This document shows, piece by piece, positions 33,981 to 42,866 of a stretch of 64,000 nt of DNA. This DNA is from Chryseobacterium indologenes (GTDB lineage Bacteria > Bacteroidota > Bacteroidia > Flavobacteriales > Weeksellaceae). How positions within the stretch are numbered: the first letter of the stretch is position 1; each line of letters opens with the position of its first letter. Location of the stretch: contig DJTE01000015.1 in NCBI GenBank assembly GCA_002439165.1, positions 126,762-190,761 on the forward strand. The letters run 5' to 3'. The translations under genes and the position numbers were made by a program. A model generated the notes under the pieces. That model was not told the DNA's origin, did not search any database, and saw only the letters and a list, made by a program, of their open reading frames with translations.

Positions 33981-35963
33981 CTATTTTCTTCTGTTTCCGT
34001 AAATTCCTTTGATCGGGGAATACTCTATAATTTCACTTAACTTCATGGAAGCCTGTTTCAGTAAAGTGATCTTTTTGATGAGCTCAAAATATTTTGTTTC
34101 ATCCGTACTGTTGAACCGGTCAAGCTCATTGGCCGTTTGTTTTATTAAATAATCAATATACCTGTATTTATGAAGCAGGACATCACCTCTTACCTGGTCA
34201 GCAATTTTGTCGCCGTAATTGGGAGGATAAATATTCCTGGAGGCCCAGTTTTCAAGATCATCCAGGGGCATCAGCGCATCTACAACTTTAGAGGTGATCT
34301 CTTCATCCATAAAGGATACAAAAAAATTTCCGCTCCTCAGCTCATCTTTCTGAATACCTTCCCTTACCTGATTGATGATCACTTCATTACTTTTTACCAG
34401 AAACTCATACTGTTCGTCTTCAAAATGATGGAGAATTTCTTCAATCACCGTGATCTGATATTCATCATTTTTATCATCTCTTCTTTTTAAAACAACATCT
34501 CCGAACATCAGCATATGATCTACCAGTTTATTCTCCATAAACAGAACATCAAAGAGAAAGGGATCACTTTTTTCCTCATCAGGAGGCACAATTTCCATTT
34601 TGGGAACTGCCTTTTCCTTCTGCTGCTGAACATGCTGATTCTGATTCTGGGAAATCTGCTTCTGTACATCCAGCTCATTGAACAGGCTCTGCTCAGATAA
34701 TCCGAATTTATTGGAAACCTCCTTCAGATAAACCTCTCTTTTCAGGGCATTCTGTACAAAGGAAACCGATTTTACGATATTCCGTATCGCTTCAGCTTTT
34801 TTAATGGGATCATTCCCGGCATCTTTCAGGAGAATCTCTGCTTTGAAGTCGATGAAATCCATCGCTTCATTTTCGATGAACTTTTCTACATATTCCTGAG
34901 GATGCTTTCTGGCAAAAGAATCGGGGTCGTCTCCTTCCGGAAACAAAAGGACCCTGATGTTCATTCCTTCGGTCAGAAGCATATCGATACTTCTGAAACT
35001 CGCTTTTATCCCGGCATTATCGCCATCAAAGAGGATCGTTACGTTTTCCGTAAGTCTTTTGATCAGCTTGATCTGTTCAGTCGTCAGAGAGGTTCCGGAA
35101 CTGGCCACTACGTTTTCTATCCCGGACATATGAAGTGAGATCACATCCATATATCCTTCCACCAGAAGACAGACGTTTTTCCTTGAAATAGCCTGCTTAC
35201 TCTGATTCAGACCGTAAAGGACATTGGATTTGTGATAAATCTCTGTTTCCGGCGAGTTGAGGTATTTGGCGGTTTTAACGTTATTCTTTAAAATTCTGGC
35301 CCCAAATCCCAATACCCTTCCGGAAAAACTGTGAATCGGGAAAATAACCCTTTCCCGGAAACGGTCAACTCCTGCAGGTGTATTTTCCGGGAAAATGGAA
35401 AGTCCTGATTTTTCAAGAATTTCTTTGGTATATCCTTTTTCCAGCGCATAAGCGGTAAATGCATTTTTCTTTTCCGGGGAATATCCCAGCTGAAATTTCC
35501 GGATTGTATCATCTTTTAACTCACGTTCCCTGAAATAAGATAGACCGATACTTTTTCCTTCATCAGAATCCCAGAGTATATCCTGAAAATAGGCATTGGC
35601 CACTTCATGGATCTTATACAGCTGATCCCTTTCCGACTGGGCGTTTTTAGCTTCTTCGGAAAATTCACGCTGGTCTTCTTCAATCTCAATTCCGTATTTT
35701 TTAGCGGCGTGGCGAAGTGCTTCAGGATAGGTGAAATTTTCGATCTCCATCAGGAAAGAAATGGCCGTTCCTCCTTTTCCGGTAGAGAAATCTTTCCAGA
35801 TCTGCTTACTGGCAGAAACTACAAAACTGGGAGTCTTTTCATCGTGAAAAGGACTGAGCCCTTTGAAGTTAGACCCCGCTCTCTTCAACTGCACATACTC
35901 TCCCACTATCTCTTCTACACGTATCGTTGAGAAAATTTTATCTATGGTCTGCTTGGAAATCAT
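33981..35963 (-). CDS. dnaG: DNA primase without zinc-ribbon cysteines
   Basis: The 660-residue primase lays RNA primers at the replication fork. The N-terminal CHC2 region is recognisable (NFKGLSPFHDEKTPSFVVSA, about 33-52) but its zinc ligands are lost: the expected C-x2-H ... C-x2-C positions are Ser37, His40, Asp58 and Thr61. The RNA-polymerase/TOPRIM core is intact: LVEGYMDVISLH (about 268-279) and ILFDGDNAGIKA (about 315-326). The C-terminal helicase-binding part (about 450-660) is lineage-specific. Length is usual. The loss may be a family trait in flavobacteria. Confidence 0.92.
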   Translation of the reverse strand: MISKQTIDKIFSTIRVEEIVGEYVQLKRAGSNFKGLSPFHDEKTPSFVVSASKQIWKDFSTGKGGTAISFLMEIENFTYPEALRHAAKKYGIEIEEDQREFSEEAKNAQSERDQLYKIHEVANAYFQDILWDSDEGKSIGLSYFRERELKDDTIRKFQLGYSPEKKNAFTAYALEKGYTKEILEKSGLSIFPENTPAGVDRFRERVIFPIHSFSGRVLGFGARILKNNVKTAKYLNSPETEIYHKSNVLYGLNQSKQAISRKNVCLLVEGYMDVISLHMSGIENVVASSGTSLTTEQIKLIKRLTENVTILFDGDNAGIKASFRSIDMLLTEGMNIRVLLFPEGDDPDSFARKHPQEYVEKFIENEAMDFIDFKAEILLKDAGNDPIKKAEAIRNIVKSVSFVQNALKREVYLKEVSNKFGLSEQSLFNELDVQKQISQNQNQHVQQQKEKAVPKMEIVPPDEEKSDPFLFDVLFMENKLVDHMLMFGDVVLKRRDDKNDEYQITVIEEILHHFEDEQYEFLVKSNEVIINQVREGIQKDELRSGNFFVSFMDEEITSKVVDALMPLDDLENWASRNIYPPNYGDKIADQVRGDVLLHKYRYIDYLIKQTANELDRFNSTDETKYFELIKKITLLKQASMKLSEIIEYSPIKGIYGNRRK

Positions 35964-36073
35964 AGTGTAAAATTAAATATTTAGTTTGAAGAAAAAAAAC
36001 TTCCCCGGAAAGTAATACGGGACCACAAATCCACTAAGTGATTAAAAAATAATTTTACAACTTTTCATAGGAG

Positions 36074-36105
36074 AACCGGTCTGAAGTATTTTCAGGCCGG
36101 TTTTT
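36074..36105 (+). terminator. Orphan plus-strand terminator upstream of tsaE
   Basis: Arms AACCGGTCTGAA / TTCAGGCCGGTT (12 bp, one G-T pair) with a 5-nt loop, then TTTTTG. No plus-strand gene precedes it (clpP and dnaG run the other way), so it must end a short transcript or be a leftover. It is 70 bp before tsaE. Confidence 0.7.
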
Positions 36106-36126
36106 GTTTTGCTGGTAATTTAGAAT

Positions 36127-36134
36127 TAAATTTG
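36127..36134 (+). promoter_or_regulatory. -7 element for tsaE
   Basis: TAAATTTG matches TAnnTTTG and is followed by C. It is 40 bp before the tsaE ATG. A small palindrome CAGGTTAACCTG lies at 36,141-36,152. Confidence 0.5.
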
Positions 36135-36174
36135 CAGGGTCAGGTTAACCTGTATTTTTAAATTTAAATCCATC

Positions 36175-36582
36175 ATGAATTATACCATACATACCATTGA
36201 AGACTGGCAGAAAATTGTTGATACCATTATTCCGGAATTAAAGCACAATATCTTTCTTTTAAAGGGAAATCTGGGAGCAGGAAAAACCACTTTCACTCAG
36301 TTTCTGCTTAAAAATCTGGGAAGTAATGATGAGGTTAATTCACCTACCTATTCTATCGTGAATGAATACAACACTCCGAAAGGAAAAATCTACCATTTCG
36401 ACCTTTACCGCCTGAAAAACATTGAGGAAGTATATGATATCGGCATCGAAGAGTATCTGGATAATGCTTTCCTGTGCATCATTGAGTGGCCGGAAGTGTA
36501 TGAAGAAGAGCTTTACGGGCTTAATTATCACACAATGAGCATCATCAATACAGGTGACGAAAGAGAAATCACATTCGATTAA
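36175..36582 (+). CDS. tsaE: tRNA threonylcarbamoyladenosine biosynthesis ATPase TsaE
   Basis: The 135-residue P-loop protein supports t6A37 modification of ANN-decoding tRNAs together with TsaB and TsaD. It has the Walker A motif GNLGAGKTTF (about 32-41), the NSPTYSIVNEY block (about 56-66), YHFDLYRL (about 74-81) and IEWPEVYEE. Length is typical. Alanine dehydrogenase follows 70 bp later behind its own promoter-like box. Confidence 0.95.
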   Translation: MNYTIHTIEDWQKIVDTIIPELKHNIFLLKGNLGAGKTTFTQFLLKNLGSNDEVNSPTYSIVNEYNTPKGKIYHFDLYRLKNIEEVYDIGIEEYLDNAFLCIIEWPEVYEEELYGLNYHTMSIINTGDEREITFD

Positions 36583-36590
36583 ATATTGTG

Positions 36591-36598
36591 TATCTTTG
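36591..36598 (+). promoter_or_regulatory. -7 element for alanine dehydrogenase
   Basis: TATCTTTG matches TAnnTTTG and is followed by C. It starts 8 bp after the tsaE stop and is 54 bp before ATG 36,653, suggesting that ald has its own transcript. Confidence 0.55.
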
Positions 36599-36652
36599 CT
36601 TATTAATTCAATGGTAAAATAACGATCTGTAAGACCTAATTTAATTTAAAGA

Positions 36653-37846
36653 ATGAGTACTACAAATATTTTTACTCCTTTCACTGAAGAAGAGCTGATG
36701 CCGAAAGAGGAAAAGCTGGAGGTTATAAAGAAAGGGAAACAATTCAGTATTGGAATTCCTAAAGAGACCTGTCTTAATGAAAGAAGGACCTGCATTACTC
36801 CTGACGCGGTACAGGTATTGGTAGAACACGGCCACGAAATCATTATAGAAGCCGGTGCCGGGGAAGGTTCTTTTTTTACAGACCTTCAGTATTCTGAATC
36901 CGGAGCAAGGGTTACCAATGATCCGAAAGAGGCATTCGGGCAGGATCTTATCCTGAAGATTAACCCTCCTACTGAGGATGAAATTGATTATATGAAGCCT
37001 AATACCTATCTGGTTTCAGCACTTCAGATCAACCTGAGAGATAAAGATTATTTCTTAAAACTGGCAGAGAAAAAGATCAATGCCATTGCTTTTGAATTTA
37101 TTGTAGACGAATATAAACAGCTGGCTTTAGTAAGACTGGTCGGCGAAATTGCAGGAACTGTTTCTATTTTATATGCATCGGAGCTGCTTGCTCTTTCTAA
37201 CGGCTTAATGCTGGGAGGAATCACAGGAGTAAGACCTGCGGAAGTCGTTATTCTGGGAGCCGGAATCGTAGGTGAATTTGCTACCAAAGCAGCCATCGGA
37301 CTAGGTGCCAGTGTGAGGGTTTTTGATAATTCCCTTTCAAAACTGAGAAGACTTCATACCCTTGTGGACAGCAGGGTTCCAACTTCCATCATCGATCCTA
37401 AAGAACTCAGCAAAAGCCTAAGACGTGCCGATGTTGTAATCGGAGCCCTTCCAAGACTGAATATGACACCTATCGTTACCGAAGATATGGTGATGAACAT
37501 GAAGAAAGGCAGTGTTATTATTGACATTACCATCGACAACGGCAAAGTGATCGAAACTTCCGAACTGACAACGATGGAAGATCCTTATATCATCAAGCAC
37601 GGTGTCATCCACTGCGGACTTCCGAACCTTACCTCCAGGATGCCGAGAACCACCACGAAAGCGATCTCCAATTTCTTCCTTTCCTACATCCTTAACTATG
37701 ACGAAGAAGGCGGTTTTGAAAATATGCTGATCCGTAAAAATGAAATGAAGCAGAGCTTATACATGTACAAGGGAAGGCATACGAAAAAGATCATCTGCGA
37801 CCGTTTCGGACTGACCTACCACGATATCAATCTTTTAATTTTCTAA
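36653..37846 (+). CDS. ald: Alanine dehydrogenase
   Basis: The 397-residue protein is an AlaDH/PNT-family NAD enzyme converting alanine to pyruvate and ammonia. Signs are GIPKETCLNERRTCITPDAV (about 34-53), the nucleotide-binding glycine block VVILGAGIVGEFATKAAIGLG (about 199-219), NGKVIETSELT and HCGLPNLTSRMPRTTT (about 322-337). The family also holds transhydrogenase alpha chains, but those usually carry extra membrane parts and a longer length. The next gene overlaps its stop by one base (TAATG). Confidence 0.88.
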   Translation: MSTTNIFTPFTEEELMPKEEKLEVIKKGKQFSIGIPKETCLNERRTCITPDAVQVLVEHGHEIIIEAGAGEGSFFTDLQYSESGARVTNDPKEAFGQDLILKINPPTEDEIDYMKPNTYLVSALQINLRDKDYFLKLAEKKINAIAFEFIVDEYKQLALVRLVGEIAGTVSILYASELLALSNGLMLGGITGVRPAEVVILGAGIVGEFATKAAIGLGASVRVFDNSLSKLRRLHTLVDSRVPTSIIDPKELSKSLRRADVVIGALPRLNMTPIVTEDMVMNMKKGSVIIDITIDNGKVIETSELTTMEDPYIIKHGVIHCGLPNLTSRMPRTTTKAISNFFLSYILNYDEEGGFENMLIRKNEMKQSLYMYKGRHTKKIICDRFGLTYHDINLLIF

Positions 37847-38217
37847 TGAAAAAACTGAAATTCTACTTAATAGGCCTTGTTCCGGGGCTCATTATCGTAT
37901 TCTTTATATTAAACAAAAAAGGGGCAAGCTGCAGCGGTTATCTGCCGAACAGCCGTGTAATTGCAGAAACCCTGTCCAAAGACTTTAAATATTCTGAAGG
38001 TTTTAAAACTGAAATGAATACGCATAAAATCGATGAAAAATTCCTGAAAGACAGCATCATTACCAAAGGAAAGATTGATTTCGACAGAAGCCACGCACAG
38101 AAAAAACCATGCCCGGATTATGTACTCACCTACCCTGAAAAGAATCCGCTCTATGAGATCACTTTTGAAAAATGCGAGGAAAGTGCTACACTGAACAGCC
38201 TGAAAAAAATCAGATAA
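37846..38217 (+). CDS. Small membrane-anchored hypothetical protein
   Basis: The 123-residue protein has one N-terminal hydrophobic segment (about 5-23, FYLIGLVPGLIIVFFIL) and then a basic soluble domain with three cysteines (about residues 29, 89 and 107) that could form a disulfide in the periplasm. It starts inside the ald stop codon (TAATG), so it is translated with ald. I do not recognise a family, and the coupling to ald gives no clear hint. Confidence 0.7.
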   Translation: MKKLKFYLIGLVPGLIIVFFILNKKGASCSGYLPNSRVIAETLSKDFKYSEGFKTEMNTHKIDEKFLKDSIITKGKIDFDRSHAQKKPCPDYVLTYPEKNPLYEITFEKCEESATLNSLKKIR

Positions 38218-38268
38218 TCCTTTTCTGAAACAGGAAAAAGTCATCTTTGACGATCCACTGTTCTTTTT

Positions 38269-38276
38269 TAATTTTG
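38269..38276 (+). promoter_or_regulatory. -7 element for the two-component pair
   Basis: TAATTTTG matches TAnnTTTG and is followed by C. It is 21 bp before ATG 38,298. Confidence 0.5.
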
Positions 38277-38297
38277 CATCACGCTAAATAAGTATTT

Positions 38298-39068
38298 ATG
38301 GGAGGCAATTACTACATGATCCACGATTATCTGATATTCATTGGAGTATTTGCTATATTCTTTTTTCTGACGGTAAGCATTTACCTGTTCAGTCAAAACG
38401 GTAAACTCAGGCAGCGGAATACAAGACTTTCTGAAACCAATAAACTTATTGAACAGAAACTGAATGAAGTTCAGCTGGAACACATCGGTACCAAGCTGAA
38501 TCCTCATCTGTTTAAAAACATTCTCAATTCCGTACAGTCGCATGCCTACCAGACGTATATGTCACTGGATAAGCTGGCGAATGTCCTGGATTATATTTTA
38601 TACGAAAGCAACAACAAATTCGTCAGCCCGAAAGAAGAACTGAATTTTGCCCTGAGCCTTATCGAGATCAATAAAATTAAAATAAATCCTCTTTTTGATT
38701 TCAGGATCAAATCCAGGATCAACAAATCCGATGCGGTGTATGAGGAGAAGGTTTTTGCCCCGCTGATCTCCGTAGACCTTATTGAGAACGCTTTCAAACA
38801 TACGGACTTTCTGGCACAGGATTCTTTCATTTCGATCTATATGGAGCTTGAAAACAGTGTTTTCACCATGAAAGTCAGCAACAAAGCTTCTTTAAAAAAT
38901 GTGCTGGAAAAGGAAAAGAGCGGTTTCGGAAGCCAGTCTCTGGACCAAAGGCTGAAAATGATATACAGCAGCTGTTATCAGCTTGAAAAAAGTTCAAAAA
39001 ACGGTATCTTCACCGCAGAATTAAAAATCAATTTAGGCGAATTCCATGATAAAATGCGTTATTCTTGA
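38298..39068 (+). CDS. LytS-type sensor histidine kinase
   Basis: The 256-residue protein has a single N-terminal membrane segment (about 10-30), a short linker helix, and a histidine-kinase core of the His_kinase/LytS type: LNPHLFKNILNSVQSHAY (about 62-79), with the phosphoacceptor His in NPHLFKN, and an ATP-binding region with VDLIENAFKHTDF (about 159-171) and GFGSQSLDQRLKMIY. It lacks a large periplasmic sensor, so it may sense the membrane or a partner protein. It overlaps the response regulator gene by 23 bp. Confidence 0.88.
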   Translation: MGGNYYMIHDYLIFIGVFAIFFFLTVSIYLFSQNGKLRQRNTRLSETNKLIEQKLNEVQLEHIGTKLNPHLFKNILNSVQSHAYQTYMSLDKLANVLDYILYESNNKFVSPKEELNFALSLIEINKIKINPLFDFRIKSRINKSDAVYEEKVFAPLISVDLIENAFKHTDFLAQDSFISIYMELENSVFTMKVSNKASLKNVLEKEKSGFGSQSLDQRLKMIYSSCYQLEKSSKNGIFTAELKINLGEFHDKMRYS

Positions 39069-39756
39069 TGATGAACTGCTGGCGATCAGCTACCTGAAGC
39101 TCCTGTGTGAACAGATTGATCATGTAGAAGTGGTAAAGGCATTCAATGATCCCAAAGTATTTTTAAATGAAATCGACAGCATCGACTGTAATCTCTGCAT
39201 CCTTGATATTGAAATGCCCGGAATGACGGGACTTCAGGTAGCCGAACTGATCTCAGGTTCTAAAAAGATTATTTTCACCACCGCCTATAAAGAGTATGCA
39301 GCGGAAGCTTTTGACCTGAATGTGGTAGATTACGTAAGAAAACCCATAAAAAAAGAAAGACTGATCCAGGCCTTTGAGAAAGCAAAAGAACTCGTTTCCG
39401 CATCTTCCAAAAAGGATTTTATAGAATGGAATACCAATATCGGGAAAACCGTCATCTTTACAGAACAGATCGCCTACATCAAAACCTCTGAGATCGACAG
39501 CCGGGATAAAGATATCATCCTGAATGACGGAACGGCCATTGTCCTGAAAAACCTCAGCTTTAAAAACCTTCTGGAAATGCTTCCCGCCAAAGATTTTGCT
39601 CAGATCAACAAAAAAGAAATCATCGCACTTTCTTCCATCAAAGTATTTTCCACCAACGAAATCATTACGACCATCCCTGCTGACGGAGATCATTTTCTTA
39701 AACTTCAGATTGGAGAAGCCTATAAAAACTCATTACCGGAACTGTTCGGAAAGTAG
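39046..39756 (+). CDS. LytTR-family response regulator
   Basis: The 236-residue protein has a receiver domain (about 1-120) with the acidic pair LDDE near the start, phospho-Asp in LCILDIEMPGMTG (about 52), the TTAYKEYAAEAF block and the switch Lys in VRKPIKKERL (about 102), and then a LytTR DNA-binding domain (about 135-230). It is the partner of the kinase it overlaps. LytTR regulators bind paired direct repeats; none was recognised in the 109-bp gap before the small membrane protein downstream, the likeliest target. Confidence 0.92.
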   Translation: MIKCVILDDELLAISYLKLLCEQIDHVEVVKAFNDPKVFLNEIDSIDCNLCILDIEMPGMTGLQVAELISGSKKIIFTTAYKEYAAEAFDLNVVDYVRKPIKKERLIQAFEKAKELVSASSKKDFIEWNTNIGKTVIFTEQIAYIKTSEIDSRDKDIILNDGTAIVLKNLSFKNLLEMLPAKDFAQINKKEIIALSSIKVFSTNEIITTIPADGDHFLKLQIGEAYKNSLPELFGK

Positions 39757-39835
39757 ATAACTCAAACATTCCGTGTTTGGGTACAGAATCCGGTGGTTTC
39801 ATTACACACTCCCGTTTTAAAAGACAGCGCCGGCG

Positions 39836-39843
39836 TACTTTTG
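39836..39843 (+). promoter_or_regulatory. -7 element for the small barrel-like protein
   Basis: TACTTTTG matches TAnnTTTG and is followed by C. It lies 23 bp before ATG 39,866. Confidence 0.5.
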
Positions 39844-39865
39844 CTGCATATTAAATGATTTTATA

Positions 39866-40255
39866 ATGAAAAACCTTTTGTATGCAGCAGGAATTCTCAT
39901 ATCCGGGCTCTGCTTTTCCCAGGAGACCGGTCAGAAGATCAGGGCTTCATTTTTCGACGGAATTGTGGCAGCCGGATATGTGGATCATGGGGCTTTCATC
40001 AATTGTACAGGCCCGAATATCAGCTTTACCAGAAAAGGCGTAAAATTTATAGCCGGTATGCTTCCTTCACTCAGAATTAAAGAAGATCGCTCACCGGGAA
40101 CTAAAAACAGTATTTTCACCCCGAATCTGGGTGCCGGGATTACCGTTATTTACAGGAAAGCAGCACTGCAGATTCCGGTTTACTATAATCCTAAAACTGC
40201 CAGCCAGAACGGAACATGGAAAGCAGGAATCGGACTGGGTTATTCTTTTAAATAA
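39866..40255 (+). CDS. Small exported beta-strand protein
   Basis: The 129-residue protein has a signal peptide to about residue 19 (LISGLCFSQE) and then alternating hydrophobic strands ending in GIGLGYSFK, an outer-membrane-barrel ending with terminal aromatic-Lys. At this length it would make only a few strands, so it may be a small periplasmic beta protein or a shortened barrel. It follows the LytS/LytTR pair by 109 bp with its own promoter-like box, a possible regulated target. Confidence 0.65.
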   Translation: MKNLLYAAGILISGLCFSQETGQKIRASFFDGIVAAGYVDHGAFINCTGPNISFTRKGVKFIAGMLPSLRIKEDRSPGTKNSIFTPNLGAGITVIYRKAALQIPVYYNPKTASQNGTWKAGIGLGYSFK

Positions 40256-40543
40256 TCGAAATCCGGGGTTAAGGAAGTTTAAATTAAAGGATGGAAGAAA
40301 GAAGAAAAAAGCCGGAAGTTAATTCAGTTACAGTACCGAAGACCACTCTAAAATCAAATTACCTTAAAAAACAACATTTATCATTAACGACCTTCATAGC
40401 TTCCTTTTCCCTGCTTCCAACCTCATCCCGGACTGAAACTAAATAGATTTTATTACATTTTTCGCAAGCTTCATTACATTTTCAGAAGAAGCGTATCTAA
40501 CATCAATATATTCTTATCAACTTTGCATTAAAATATTGGAATC

Positions 40544-42826
40544 ATGAATTGGGGGAAATACAGAAATTTAATTTTTTATATCACAACGATTGCCTTTTTT
40601 TCCTGCCTGATGTACTTCTTCATCATAGAAGGCCAGACCCTGGAAATCAAGGAAAATATCGTTGCAAAAACCAACACAGGCTCTACCTGGGATAACTTCC
40701 TGGAGTCTTTTAAAACCAATCTTCATCATCCGCTGGCTCTCCTTCTTGCACAGATTGTGACGATTATTCTGGTAGCAAGACTTTTCGGATGGATCTGTAT
40801 GAAGATCAAGCAGCCTAGTGTTATCGGTGAAATGATCGCCGGAATTGTCCTCGGACCTTCTCTTGTAGGAATGTACTTCCCGGAATTCTCAGCTTTTCTT
40901 TTCCCTAAAGAATCTCTGGGCAATCTCCAGTTTCTCAGCCAGATAGGGCTTATCCTTTTTATGTACATCGTAGGAATGGAACTGGACCTGAGTGTATTGA
41001 GAAAAAAAGCACATGATGCGGTAGTCATCAGCCACGCCAGCATTATTATTCCTTTTGCTTTGGGAATAGGGCTTTCTTATTTTATTTACCGGGAATTTTC
41101 ACCGGACGGCATTCAGTTTACATCATTTGCCTTATTCATAGCCATTTCAATGAGTATCACTGCATTTCCGGTATTGGCGAGGATCGTTCAGGAAAGAAAT
41201 CTTCAGAAAACCAAGCTGGGAACCATTGTGATTACCTGTGCAGCGGCAGATGATATCACGGCATGGTGCATCCTTGCGGCTGTTATTGCCATCGTAAAGG
41301 CAGGATCTTTTACAAGCTCCATTTACGTGATCATTATGGCCATCGCCTATGTATTTCTAATGATTAAGATTGTAAGGCCTTTCCTGAAAAGAATCGGAGA
41401 TCTTCAGGCCGGAAAAAATACCATCAGCAAACCAATGGTGGCCATTTTCTTCCTGACGCTTATCCTTTCTTCCTACGCCACTGAAGTCATCGGTATTCAT
41501 GCTTTATTCGGAGCTTTTATGGCCGGAGCCATTATGCCTGAAAATGCCAAATTCCGGACCCTTTTCATTGATAAGGTAGAAGATGTGGCCTTAGTGCTTC
41601 TTCTTCCCCTGTTCTTTGTATTTACCGGGCTTCGCACACAGATCGGACTCCTGAATGACAGCCATCTGTGGATGACGGCAGGACTGATTATCCTGACCGC
41701 CGTAATCGGAAAATTTGCAGGAAGTGCCCTCACCGCCAGGTTTGTAGGAATTAACTGGAAAGAAAGCTTAACGATCGGTGCCCTGATGAATACCAGAGGA
41801 CTGATGGAACTTATCGTTCTGAATATCGGGTACGATCTGGGGGTTTTAGGACCTGAGATCTTTGCCATGCTTGTCATTATGGCTTTATTTACCACATTTA
41901 TGACCGGCCCGGCCCTTGATTTTATCAATTTTATTTTTAAATCTAAAAAAAATACGGACGAAGACACCCCCGACGAAAATGAAGTGAAATACCGCGTACT
42001 GCTGTCATTTGATAAACCTGAATCCGGAAGCACACTGCTGAAACTGGCTCACGACTTTACCCATAAAATGAACGGCAATAAAAGTATTACAGCCATGAAT
42101 ATTGCTCCGGTTGACGAAATGCACGCCTATGACATCAATGAGTATGAAGAAGCCCAGTTCAAAAATGTAATTGAAACCTCACATGACCTGAAACTGGAAG
42201 TCACCACCCTTTTCAAAGCTTCCACCGATATTGAGAATGATCTTACCAGCATTTCCAATAAAGGAAATTATGATCTTCTGCTGATCATGCTGGGCAAATC
42301 GATGTATGAAGGAAGCCTTCTCGGAAGACTTTTAGGCTTTACCACAAAAATCATCAATCCTGAAAAGCTGCTGAACACAGTAAAAGGCAAAGGAAATATT
42401 TTCAACAACTCTCCTTTTGACGATTTTACGTTGCAGATCCTGGACAAAACCAATATTCCGGTAGGAATCATGGTGGAAAAAGACTTTACGTCTGCCGATA
42501 AAGTTTTTGTTCCGATCTTCAATCTCAGCGATTTTTACCTGCTGGAATATGCTAAAAGACTGATCAACAATAACAATTCCCAGATCATCATCTTAGATGC
42601 TGCCGGACAGATCCGCAACAATATCGAGGTAAAGGAACTCATCCGAAGCATTGAACAGGTCGCTCCCAACCACATCACTCTATACAACGAAAAAAAGATA
42701 GAGAAAGAATTCCTGAACGGCCAGGACCTGATGCTGATCAGCAGCAAAAGCTGGAAAAATCTTATCGACACAAAAAGCCTGTGGCTGTCCGATATTCCTT
42801 CAACATTGATTATTTCCAATCCTTAA
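40544..42826 (+). CDS. Kef-type cation:proton antiporter with cytoplasmic domains
   Basis: The 760-residue CPA2-family protein has about 13 membrane helices in residues 10-460, including the conserved PSVIGEMIAGIVLGPSLVG (about 90-108), GMELDLSVLRKKA, and the discontinuous-helix region TCAAADDITAWCILA (about 227-241) with two acidic residues. Residues about 480-760 are cytoplasmic and look like two universal-stress-type domains rather than RCK/TrkA domains. It probably exchanges K+ or Na+ for H+. Expressed alone; no partner Kef-like accessory gene lies beside it. Confidence 0.85.
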   Translation: MNWGKYRNLIFYITTIAFFSCLMYFFIIEGQTLEIKENIVAKTNTGSTWDNFLESFKTNLHHPLALLLAQIVTIILVARLFGWICMKIKQPSVIGEMIAGIVLGPSLVGMYFPEFSAFLFPKESLGNLQFLSQIGLILFMYIVGMELDLSVLRKKAHDAVVISHASIIIPFALGIGLSYFIYREFSPDGIQFTSFALFIAISMSITAFPVLARIVQERNLQKTKLGTIVITCAAADDITAWCILAAVIAIVKAGSFTSSIYVIIMAIAYVFLMIKIVRPFLKRIGDLQAGKNTISKPMVAIFFLTLILSSYATEVIGIHALFGAFMAGAIMPENAKFRTLFIDKVEDVALVLLLPLFFVFTGLRTQIGLLNDSHLWMTAGLIILTAVIGKFAGSALTARFVGINWKESLTIGALMNTRGLMELIVLNIGYDLGVLGPEIFAMLVIMALFTTFMTGPALDFINFIFKSKKNTDEDTPDENEVKYRVLLSFDKPESGSTLLKLAHDFTHKMNGNKSITAMNIAPVDEMHAYDINEYEEAQFKNVIETSHDLKLEVTTLFKASTDIENDLTSISNKGNYDLLLIMLGKSMYEGSLLGRLLGFTTKIINPEKLLNTVKGKGNIFNNSPFDDFTLQILDKTNIPVGIMVEKDFTSADKVFVPIFNLSDFYLLEYAKRLINNNNSQIIILDAAGQIRNNIEVKELIRSIEQVAPNHITLYNEKKIEKEFLNGQDLMLISSKSWKNLIDTKSLWLSDIPSTLIISNP

Positions 42827-42866
42827 AAGAAAACAGTTCATTAGTCCAGATCTTCCGGATCCAGCA

